DNA of 64,000 nucleotides from Streptomyces sp. Ru72 (GTDB lineage Bacteria > Actinomycetota > Actinomycetes > Streptomycetales > Streptomycetaceae). The position numbers and the translations under genes are program-made. The DNA lies in the NCBI RefSeq assembly GCF_002920635.1, contig NZ_PQSR01000001.1, positions 1-64,000 on the forward strand, written 5' to 3'. Below are positions 8,337 to 16,200 of the stretch, piece by piece (the stretch's first letter is position 1; every line of letters begins with the position of its first letter). The notes under the pieces are model-generated. The model ran no database searches, had not been told where the DNA came from, and saw only the letters and a list, made by a program, of their open reading frames with translations.

Positions 8337-8909
8337 CTAGGCGACAGAGTGGGTCACTGTGCCGGTATAGGTGCCCGCCACTGCGCTGGCGGGCACCGAC
8401 ATGACCAGCGTCGGCTGCCAGACACAGGAAGTGCCGCTGGGACTGACCGAGGCGTAGGAGAACGCCGTGCGGGCGATGTCCAGAGCCACCTTGCTGGCAG
8501 CCGTGGGCTGACCGGGGCTGAAGGTTCCGGGCCCCGACTTGGACACGGCCGGCCCCGACCAGTAGGACAGGTTCCCTCGCGCGATGGTCTCGGCGGCGGA
8601 GCCTCGTCCCGTGGTGAAGTCGGTCGCCGACACCGTCGCGGTCCACCGCATCTGATTACTGCTCGTGACCTTGACCTGCCCCAACTGAACGGTCGTCGTG
8701 CTGCCGGGTGTTGCCGATCCGAGGTTGACCGACGCGGGGGCCGTGACCGAGGCCGAGGAGAGCGCTTCGGGAACCAGATAGACGGCGGTGGCCGCAGCCT
8801 CTGCCTGTGGGGCCTGCCCCGACGGAAGGAACAGGCAGTTCACACACAACGCTCCTCCCACACCGATCCGCAAGGAGATTCGGAACCATGAGAGGGGACG
8901 GGATCCCAC
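8337..8909 (-). CDS. Secreted WxL-like domain protein (second copy)
   Basis: 190 residues with a signal peptide (cleavage near AEA-A, residue 38-40). The mature part has the two signatures shared with the protein encoded at 10072-10599: an internal RWTATVSATDFTTG-x-GSAAETI segment and a C-terminal W-x-PTL-x-x-x-VPA-x5-GTYTGTVTHSVA end. In Firmicute WxL proteins the same two places carry W-x-L motifs and mediate peptidoglycan binding. Here the first is W-T-A and the second is H, so the link is by pattern, not proven homology. GTG start at 8909 is supported by AAGGAG five nt upstream. Last gene of a leftward three-gene set with a WxLIP-like membrane protein. Confidence 0.65.
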   Translation of the reverse strand: MGSRPLSWFRISLRIGVGGALCVNCLFLPSGQAPQAEAAATAVYLVPEALSSASVTAPASVNLGSATPGSTTTVQLGQVKVTSSNQMRWTATVSATDFTTGRGSAAETIARGNLSYWSGPAVSKSGPGTFSPGQPTAASKVALDIARTAFSYASVSPSGTSCVWQPTLVMSVPASAVAGTYTGTVTHSVA

Positions 8910-9017
8910 TCATTCTCCTTCTGTTCGTCCGGCGTGTGCTTCTCCTGCATTCTGGGCGAACAAGAGGAGGGATCTGTGTGCTCGCCGACGCGACGTTTGT
9001 GGGTTCACCCATGAGAG

Positions 9018-10061
9018 TCACACAGAAGGAACTCGTGTTTGGTTTCCGGTGGAACGCCGGCGCCGAGACCGTCGATATCGCAGAAACGACATCGCGCCGC
9101 CGGTGACAGTCAGCACAATTCCCGTCGCGGCGTACCAGACCCTGCGGTCGGACGTGATCACGGCCCAGGCGACCGACGCGCCCCCCGGCTTCGGAAAGAT
9201 CAACCGGGCGGAGAAGTCGTGCTGCACCATTCCGCTCTCCAGGTGCAGACGCGCGGTCCACGGACCGGCAGGCAGGCTTTTGTCCAGACCGTCCACTCGG
9301 ACGGTTCCCGTACCGCCCGGAGGCAGCGTGGTGCCCTCGGTGACCGGGTGCGCCCCGGCGCTCAGCCCACCCGGGCCGTCCGAAAGGATGAGCTTCCCTC
9401 GCAGATCCAGTGCTCGCCTTCCCGTGTTGCACACATGGGCGATGACGCCTGGCAGTCCCTTCTTGTCACGGAGGGCGACGATCTTCTCGATCCGGAAGTC
9501 GGCGTACTCACCGCTGTTGCTGATGTCCAGATAGACCCGCGTCCCCACGCGCACCACTGAGCCGACGTTGTGCGTGGCGTCCGGCGGGGTTCCGCTCTCC
9601 GCCCAGACGACGGCGTAACGCTCCCCCGGCGTCGCTGTGCGCGGCACTTCGATCGTGACCTTGGCCTCGGTCTTCTCCCACGGCTTGAGCCTGAGGACGG
9701 CGGGCCTGACGCTGGTCCAGCGGGTCAGCTCGTTGGGAGTCCGCCCCTCGGCGAACAGGAACCTGTTGCCCGAGATCTGCGCCGCACCCGGATACAGCTG
9801 CACTTCCCGCCTGCTGCCGGACTTGTTGGCCACCTCGAACCGGCGCTCGATGACGGTTCCCGGCTTCAGATGGTCGACGATGTACTTCAGCGCGCGAGGG
9901 TCCTCGCGCCGCACGACCGGTGCTTCCAGGAGACGGAAGCCGATGTATCCGATCCCGGACGAGGAGTCGGCAGCCGCGGTCGGCACGTCGGCGACGGAAC
10001 CCGCCAGGACGGCGAGAACGGCGAACAGGGTTGGGAGACACGAGGTGCTTCTTCTGCGCAC
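9018..10061 (-). CDS. DUF916 / WxL-interacting-like membrane-anchored protein
   Basis: 347 residues. Signal peptide (LFAVLAVLAGSVADVPTAAA), then an Ig-like region similar to the WxLIP peptidoglycan-binding domain: IGFRLLEAPVV, YIVDHLKPGTVIERRFEVANKS, VQLYPGAAQ, and a second domain with VRVGTRVYLDIS and HVCNTGRRALDLRGKLILSDG. One membrane helix near residues 310-330 (VWYAATGIVLTVTGGAM) is followed by an Arg-rich cytoplasmic tail. In Firmicutes DUF916 proteins sit in operons with WxL proteins, and here it is flanked on both sides by WxL-like genes. GTG at 10061 begins 10 nt after the upstream stop. The ribosome site is weak, so coupling is likely. Confidence 0.65.
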   Translation of the reverse strand: MRRRSTSCLPTLFAVLAVLAGSVADVPTAAADSSSGIGYIGFRLLEAPVVRREDPRALKYIVDHLKPGTVIERRFEVANKSGSRREVQLYPGAAQISGNRFLFAEGRTPNELTRWTSVRPAVLRLKPWEKTEAKVTIEVPRTATPGERYAVVWAESGTPPDATHNVGSVVRVGTRVYLDISNSGEYADFRIEKIVALRDKKGLPGVIAHVCNTGRRALDLRGKLILSDGPGGLSAGAHPVTEGTTLPPGGTGTVRVDGLDKSLPAGPWTARLHLESGMVQHDFSARLIFPKPGGASVAWAVITSDRRVWYAATGIVLTVTGGAMSFLRYRRSRRRRSTGNQTRVPSV

Positions 10062-10071
10062 GGCCTGAGAC

Positions 10072-10599
10072 TCACGCCACGGAGTGCGTGATGGTGCCCG
10101 AATAGGTACCGGAGACGTTCCCCGCCGGCACGTTGACGGTGAGGGTGGGATTCCAGCTGACGGAGTTGGCGCCGTCGCCGCTCGTACGGGAGAAAGCGGT
10201 GATGGGGCTGGCCAGGCTCCCCGCATTCCCGGGGGTGTGCGGCGGGTTCGTTTCGGCGGTGGCCGACCCGGGGGTGTACGTCACGTTGCTGCCTGAGATC
10301 GTCTCGGCGGCCGTGCCGCCACCCGTCTTGAAAGCAGAGCTCAGGGAGACGGTCGCGATCCACGTGGTGCCCAGCTGAGAGCGCTGGTCACTCACCGTGA
10401 CGATTCCTAGCTGGCCGGTCGCCGAGCCGCCGGGAGCAGCCGTCGAGAGCGAAGCGTTGGCGGGAGCGGTGATCGTCAGACCCGTGGTCGCGGTCACCGT
10501 GAACGTGGTCACCGTGTCGGCGGCCGTAGCAGGGATGGAAAGAGCCATGACGGCCCCCACCGTCGCGACCTGGATCACCACAGCGTCACGGGTCCTCAT
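10072..10599 (-). CDS. Secreted WxL-like domain protein (first copy)
   Basis: 175 residues, first gene of the leftward set. Signal peptide to about TAA-D (residue 28), Thr-rich strand region, then VTVSDQRSQLGTTWIATVS, FKTGGGTAAETISGSNVTYTPG and the C-terminal W-x-PTLTVNVPAGNVSGTYSGTITHSVA. The order (V-x-D-x-R, W-x-A-x-V-S, F-x-TG, N-x-TY, then GTY-x-GT-x-T-H) follows the layout of Firmicute WxL domains (V-x-D-x-R-G, W-x-L-x-V, A-x-L-T-F, Y-x-A-x-x-x-W-x-L). ATG at 10599 is used because GGAGGA is seven nt upstream. A GTG two codons earlier would leave no spacing. Likely anchored to the wall through the DUF916-like partner (inference). Confidence 0.65.
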   Translation of the reverse strand: MRTRDAVVIQVATVGAVMALSIPATAADTVTTFTVTATTGLTITAPANASLSTAAPGGSATGQLGIVTVSDQRSQLGTTWIATVSLSSAFKTGGGTAAETISGSNVTYTPGSATAETNPPHTPGNAGSLASPITAFSRTSGDGANSVSWNPTLTVNVPAGNVSGTYSGTITHSVA

Positions 10600-11153
10600 T
10601 CTCACTCCTCCGAAACCTGATCAATGCGTCGCCTATTGGTATCCGCTCATACGGCAGCCCTGGAGGTCCGCTGACGATCAACACGCCATAGGGGCACCCC
10701 AAGAGTCCGTACGGCCTATTCCGGAGGAGTCCGTTCCTGAGTGCACGAGCTGATGGACAGTCATGTGGCGGGAGTCGGTGGGCGGGTGACCTGCAGGAGG
10801 GTGCTGCCGCGCGCAGGCCCCAGTCCGGCGGGGCCGATCCGGGGCGCTGGACGCATGACTGCTCGATGGAATTGTCCGATTACTCAGCGTGTCGACTCGG
10901 GTCGACAGCGAGGTGGGCCTGCGAGAGCATGGACGGGACCGAAAGGCCGGCCCCCTGGTAGGGGCATGGCCGTCCTCGGATACGGAGTCCATGCGCAGGA
11001 AGCCGTCCGGGAGTTGTCCCGGCCTCACGGCTCCGGATGTGAGACCGCGCTGTTCGGGCGTGGAACCTCAGCATTCCTTCGCGCCCGCCCCCGCGTGTTC
11101 GAACCTCCCGCACCTGCACGTGGTTCCGTATGCCCCGAAGGGAAGGCAGAACC
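10600..11153. other. Divergent intergenic region upstream of WxL-like operon
   Basis: 554 bp holding the promoters of the leftward WxL-like operon and the rightward secreted-protein gene at 11154. Reading frames here have no coding character. Nothing else recognised. Confidence 0.45.
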
Positions 11154-11663
11154 GTGAACGCACGTTCTCGTCTCGCAGCGTTGGCCCCCCTCGCCCTCTC
11201 CTCACTGGCATTCGGCTCGCTGCCCCTCATGGCCGGGCCCGCCCAGGCAGCGACGCCCACGGCCACGTGCCATGTGACACAAGACGCCCAGAAGCCCGAC
11301 CGGTTCAACGTCATCGGGACGGGACTCACGCCAGGAGCGAACGTCAGCATCAGCCAGGGAGCCAACTCATTCGGCTTCAGGGCTTCGGCCGACGGTGGGC
11401 TCTCGGGCACGCTCACGGTTTCGCAGCAGGGCGGACCCGTGACCCTGCAGGAGGAGGGCGGACCCAAGCTCAGCTGCGGCTCGGTCAAGCAGGCCGAGGC
11501 GAAGCAGACCCAGGAGCAGTACGCCAAGGGCTACAAGGACGGCTTCAACCTCGCGAAGTCGACCTGCAAGGCCCAGGCGCCGCAGGGCGTCACCGCAGTG
11601 GACCCCAACTACGAGAAGGGCTTCAACGCGGGAGCGGCCGCAGCGATCGCCAAGTACTGCTAG
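11154..11663 (+). CDS. Secreted protein of unknown function
   Basis: 169 residues. Signal peptide ending AQA-ATP near residue 32. The mature protein is compact, with four cysteines (TCHV, SCGS, TCKA, terminal KYC) suggesting two disulfides. Its middle reads like an immunoglobulin-type fold (FNVIGTGLTPGANVSISQG ... GLSGTLTVS), and the C-terminal third has helical repeats with KGYKDGFN and KGFNAGAAA. GTG at 11154 follows GAAGGGAAGG. Common in streptomycetes as an uncharacterised exported protein. No function can be assigned. Confidence 0.65.
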   Translation: MNARSRLAALAPLALSSLAFGSLPLMAGPAQAATPTATCHVTQDAQKPDRFNVIGTGLTPGANVSISQGANSFGFRASADGGLSGTLTVSQQGGPVTLQEEGGPKLSCGSVKQAEAKQTQEQYAKGYKDGFNLAKSTCKAQAPQGVTAVDPNYEKGFNAGAAAAIAKYC

Positions 11664-11897
11664 CAGGGCCGGCAGGCCCACGAGAGCCGGCCACACATAG
11701 ACGCCCTTGAGCGTCGCAGCCCATGAGTGAGCCGGTGAGGAGTCGGCCGGTGGTGCGCTGGAACCGCGCGAGACGCGACGTCCACACCACCGGCCCGACC
11801 TCAGGCTCGGCGAGCCGGACGAGGAATCGGGAGAGGCGGAGTCGCACGCCTGCGGCGGAGATCCGGTTCCGGCCGCGCTGATGTCACCGACTGACGT

Positions 11898-11932
11898 CAG
11901 AAGCCCTCTGGGATGATCCCAGAGGGCTTCTG
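11898..11932 (-). terminator. Terminator after tRNA-Arg
   Basis: Perfect 16-bp inverted repeat (arms 11898-11913 and 11917-11932, 3-nt loop), starting 7 nt past the tRNA-Arg 3' end on the minus strand. Confidence 0.8.
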
Positions 11933-11939
11933 ACCTGTG

Positions 11940-12012
11940 CGCACTCGGCAGGATTCGAACCTGCAACCTTCTGATCCGTAGTCAGATGCTCTATCCGTTA
12001 AGCTACGAGTGC
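11940..12012 (-). tRNA. tRNA-Arg (anticodon ACG)
   Basis: 73-nt cloverleaf: acceptor GCACTCG/CGAGTGC, D arm, anticodon stem TCTGA/TCAGA with loop CTACGGA (ACG, read as ICG), T arm with GTTCGAATC. Followed by a strong hairpin terminator. Confidence 0.95.
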
Positions 12013-12209
12013 TTGTTCTGTTTTCGTCTCCGCTCCCGGCCCTTCCGGCCCGCTCGCGGCGACAGGAAGAACATTACATGACTGCCGCCGCCATGTGAAA
12101 TCCGTTTGCCCCACCCCTTGTGACCTGCGAAAACGCGTTGCCGGGTGGGTCTCGGGGCGGCTTCCGGGGGCGGGGCGGGAGCGGCTCCCAGGGCCTGCCC
12201 CGGAAGCAT

Positions 12210-12240
12210 CGAAGCCCCGGTCGCGAGGACCGGGGCTTCG
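12210..12240 (-). terminator. Terminator after tRNA-Ser(GCU)
   Basis: 13-bp perfect inverted repeat (12210-12222 and 12228-12240, 5-nt loop), 11 nt beyond the tRNA-Ser 3' end on the minus strand. Confidence 0.75.
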
Positions 12241-12251
12241 GTGATCGAGCG

Positions 12252-12342
12252 CGGAGGCGGAGGGATTTGAACCCTCGATGGGCTTTAAGGCCCAAACCGC
12301 ATTAGCAGTGCGGCGCCATAGACCGGACTAGGCGACGCCTCC
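12252..12342 (-). tRNA. tRNA-Ser (anticodon GCU)
   Basis: 91-nt class II tRNA: acceptor GGAGGCG/CGCCTCC, anticodon stem CGCA/TGCG with loop CTGCTAA (GCU), long variable arm (GGGCCTTAAAGCCC), T arm GGGTTCAAATCCC. Confidence 0.95.
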
Positions 12343-12596
12343 AGCACAACCGCTCACACGCGAGCGCGAGTGGTGCGTGCAGATGATGACACAGCCGAGC
12401 GGGGTGTCACCAATCGGCTCCCACGGTACTAGGCGGAAAGCCCGCAGGGCAAAGCACGGGGCCGCATCGGGCTCCATTGAGTCGTGTCGCCCGCCACCAG
12501 GGCCCATGGACGGTCGCCGATTCGCCGGACGTGACCCTTCGCAGCATCCGCCGGCACGCTCCGCAACCGCTCCACCCCGTTGCCGTTAGGCAGGAC

Positions 12597-13034
12597 ATGG
12601 ACCACTTCCGTCTTCGCCGCCGCCCTCTCCTCCTCGGAGCCCTCGCTCTTCTCCCTCTCACCGCCGCCGCCGGGCCCGCGCACGCGCACGGTCAGCGCCC
12701 GGCCCCTCACGGTGACCGGCTCCTCGTCACCGTCCGCCACACCGGGGGCGCCGACGGTGTCTACATGCTGCGGTGCCGGCCGGCAGGCGGCACCCACCCC
12801 GCCGCCGGCCGCGCGTGCGCCGTGCTCGAGCGGCGGACCGTCTGGGGGCGGGACCCCTTCGCCCCGGTGCCGCCGGACAGGCACTGCACCCTGCAGTACG
12901 GCGGGCCCGCCACCGCGCACGTCACCGGGAGGTGGGCCGGGCGGCCGGTCGACGCGTGGTTCGACCGCGGGGACGGGTGCCGGATCGCCCGCTGGGACGC
13001 GCTGGTGCCGCTCCTGCCGGACGTTCGTTCGTAG
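12597..13034 (+). CDS. SSI-family subtilisin-type protease inhibitor
   Basis: 145 residues: signal peptide of about 30 (LLLGALALLPLTAAAGPAHA), then the Streptomyces subtilisin inhibitor fold. CRPAGGTHPAAGRAC supplies the first disulfide pair, and CTLQY plus the later GDGC supply the second. GRWAGRPVDAWFDRGDGCRIARW matches the SSI core G-x-W-x-G-x6-F-x-N-x-C. By position, Leu99 in C-T-L-Q-Y is the P1 residue where SSI has Met, so chymotrypsin/subtilisin-like targets are expected. The Pro usually before P1 is Thr. Secreted and dimeric in known members. ATG at 12597 is preceded by GGCAGGA. The preceding 254 bp hold no other gene. Confidence 0.85.
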   Translation: MDHFRLRRRPLLLGALALLPLTAAAGPAHAHGQRPAPHGDRLLVTVRHTGGADGVYMLRCRPAGGTHPAAGRACAVLERRTVWGRDPFAPVPPDRHCTLQYGGPATAHVTGRWAGRPVDAWFDRGDGCRIARWDALVPLLPDVRS

Positions 13035-13234
13035 CGGGCGACGCTGCCGGAGCCCCCGCGCACGGCCACCTGCGCGGTCACAGGTTCTGCGTCACTTCCG
13101 CGTGCGACCTCCCTCTCATCCGGCGCCGCGGGCGCGACGACTGCCCGTAGACTCCCTCGCGTGACACGCTGCGGGCCGATTGGCAAGATGGCCCTCGCGG
13201 TCGGCAAGGTGCGGTAACAGGGAGGAAGCGTCTC

Positions 13235-16200
13235 GTGAGCAGCAGGCCATCCCGAGGCGCTGCTCGCCTCGCTGCCATACTGGACGCGCTCCCCGACGCA
13301 TTGGTGCTGGTCAACGCCAACGGCACGGTCGTCAACGCCAACACCATCGCCCTGGAGGCCTTCGAGACGCCCGGGACCGCGCTCGTCGGGCGCGGGCTGC
13401 TCGATCTGCTGCCGCAGTTCGACTCGCGGCTGATCCCCGGCTCCATGCGCCGCCCGGACTCCCTCGACCCGCGCGGGCAGACCAAGCCGACCCGGATGAT
13501 CGCCCGGCGCACGGACGGCAGCGAGTTCCCCGTCGAGGTCACGAGCGCCAACCTGGAGGACGGCCGGCAGGCCTACGACGGCTACGGCTACACCGGCGAC
13601 GAACTGCTGATGCTCGTCGTCCGCGACCTGTCCGGCACCATCGACACCGAGGCCGAACTCGCCCGCTCGCAGCGGCAGACCGAGATGATCCTGCGCGCTG
13701 CGGCCGAGGGCGTGGTGGGCACGGACACCGACGGGCGGATCGTGCTCGTCAACCCGGCCGCCGCCCAGATCCTCGGCTACCGCGCCAGCGACCTCGGCGG
13801 CAAGGAGCTGCACACCCTCGTCCTGCACTCCCGCGAGGACGGCTCCCCCTTCCCGTACACGGAATCGCCGCTGTACGACACCCTGCGCTCCGGGCGCAAG
13901 CACCGGGTTCGCGGGCAGGTGCTGTGGTCGAAGCCCGGGGACAAGGTGCCGGTCGATCTGACGACCTCGCCGGTGCGCGACGGCGACCAGATCGTCGGCG
14001 CCGTGATGACCTTCACCGACCGGCGCCCGTTCGACGCGCTCGTCGCGGAGAAGGACGAGGCCGTCAAGCAGCACCAGGAGGAGCTCGAGCGGGTCGCCAA
14101 GGAGCACCGTGAGGAGCTGGAGCGGCTGCGCGAGGAGCATGCCGCCGAGCTCGCCGAGCTGCGCGAGCGGCACGCGGAGGAGATCGCGGCCGGCGAGGAG
14201 CGCTACGCCGCCCTCGGCGAGCGCGAGAAGGACCGCTACGAGGCGCTGACCGCCCGGCACGACCAACTGCTCGCGGTACTCGGCCAGTCGCTGCGCGGCC
14301 CCCTCGACGAACTGCGCGGTGAGCTGTCCAAGCTCGCCGCTGACGACGCCGGCCAGCTGTGGCCGGAGGCCAACCAGGTGCTCCACCACCTCGCGGCCGG
14401 TTACTCGCGCATCACCACCCTCATCGACAACGTCCTCGGTTACCAGCGGCTCGACGCCGGCGACGACGACCTCGCACGGACGGCCGTCATGCTCGACGCG
14501 GTGGTCGCCGCCGGTGTCGACGGCGCCGTCGAGCTGATCGGGCCCGGCCGGGTCCAGTTCGCGGTGCACGCTCCGCCCATCGAGGCCGAGGTCGACCCGC
14601 AGCGGCTCGCCCAGGCGCTGGCGCATCTGATCGCGGACGTGGCGGGCGTCGACTCCACGGGCAACGCGCCGGTCTCGGCGGGCGGTTACATGGACAACAC
14701 CGTCGTCGTGGCGGCCGCACAGCGCGGCGAGGTCGTACGGATCGAGGTGCGCGGCCCGTACGCCGGGGGAGACGCGGTGCACCAGCCGATCGTCGGCGGC
14801 ATCGTGCGCGCGCACGGCGGTGTGCTGCAGACGCACGAGGTGCCGGGCATGAGCGGCAGCGCGTACGTGCTCGAAGTGCCGCTCGGCGGTGGCGCGGGCG
14901 CGGTCGAGGCGGCCCCGGCGGAGCCCTCGGCCGAAACTCCGGCGGAGGGGCCCGGGAGCGAGATCGCGCTGCCCGAGCAGGGTGAGCAGCAGGGCGGCGG
15001 CCGACGGCGCGCCCGCCGGTCGTCCGTGGACGCGTTCCTGGAGAGCGAGGTCGGCGACTCCGCCCCCGCCCCGTCCGAGACGGCCGCGGCACCCACCGGG
15101 CGGCGCCGGCGACGTGCCGCGCAGGAACCCGCCGCCGAGGCACCGGTGCCGGCGCAGGCGACCGGTGGCGAGGGAGCCGAAGCCGCCGGAGGTACGGGAC
15201 GCCGACACGGCCGGCCGAACCTCGCCGAGGGCGTGACCGAGGGCTCGGTGGTGACCGCCGCCGAGCACGCCGCGGGAGCCCCCGCCGCGGCCACCGGACT
15301 CGGCGGAACCGTGCCGCCGCAGGGCGTGCCGGCGCCGTCGGGCCGCCGGGCCCGCCGGGACACCGAGCAGCAGGCGCTGCCGCCCGCGCTGCCCGCCGCC
15401 TCCGATGCGCCGTCCTCCAGCGAGGCCCCCGCGCCCACCGGGCGCCGACGCCGTGCCCTGGCCGCCGCGAACGAGCGTGCCGCCGCAGCGGAAGCCGCTC
15501 CCCGTACGGTGTTCGCGCTGCCCCCCGCCGAGGCGGACCGCGCGCCGGAGCAGGACACGGCCGCCACCGCCGTCCCGGCCGACGAGGGCCGCCATGACGC
15601 CGTGCCGCACGTCGCCGAGGAGCACACGCCGCCGCAGCCGCACCCGGTGTCCGCGCCCACGGGCCGCCGGCGCGCCCGCCCGGCCGCCGAGCCCGGGCAG
15701 CCGCAGCAGGCGCCGGACGGCGCCTCCGCCACCGGGACACCGCCTCAGGACGTGCCCGCGCAGATGACGCCCGGCGCCCCTGCCGAAGGTGTTCCCGGGC
15801 AGGAGCGCCCGCAGCCCGTTCCGGTGCAGGGAGCCCCGGCCGCTCCGGCCGCGCAGGGCGGACCGGCGCTGCCCGGCGGGCCGCTGCCGGCTCAGGCGGC
15901 GCCCCAGCCGGTCCCCGCCCAGCCCGGCCCCGCCGTGCAGCCCCTGCCCATGGCACCGGGCCGACCGGTGGTGGCCCCGGGGCAGCCCATGGCCCCGGCT
16001 CAGCCGGTCCCCGCCGCCATGCCCGCCCAGCCCGTCGCGGGGCAGCCGAGCCGACCCCCCGTCGTGCCCCAGCCACAGCCCCAGCCCGGCCCGCACGCAA
16101 CGCCGGCCGCGGCGCCCGCGGCAGCCGCCCCGACCGCCGGCGCCCCGGTGCCCCCGCAGGCTCCCCACCAGGCAGCCCCCGGCATCCTTGTGCCCCCGCA

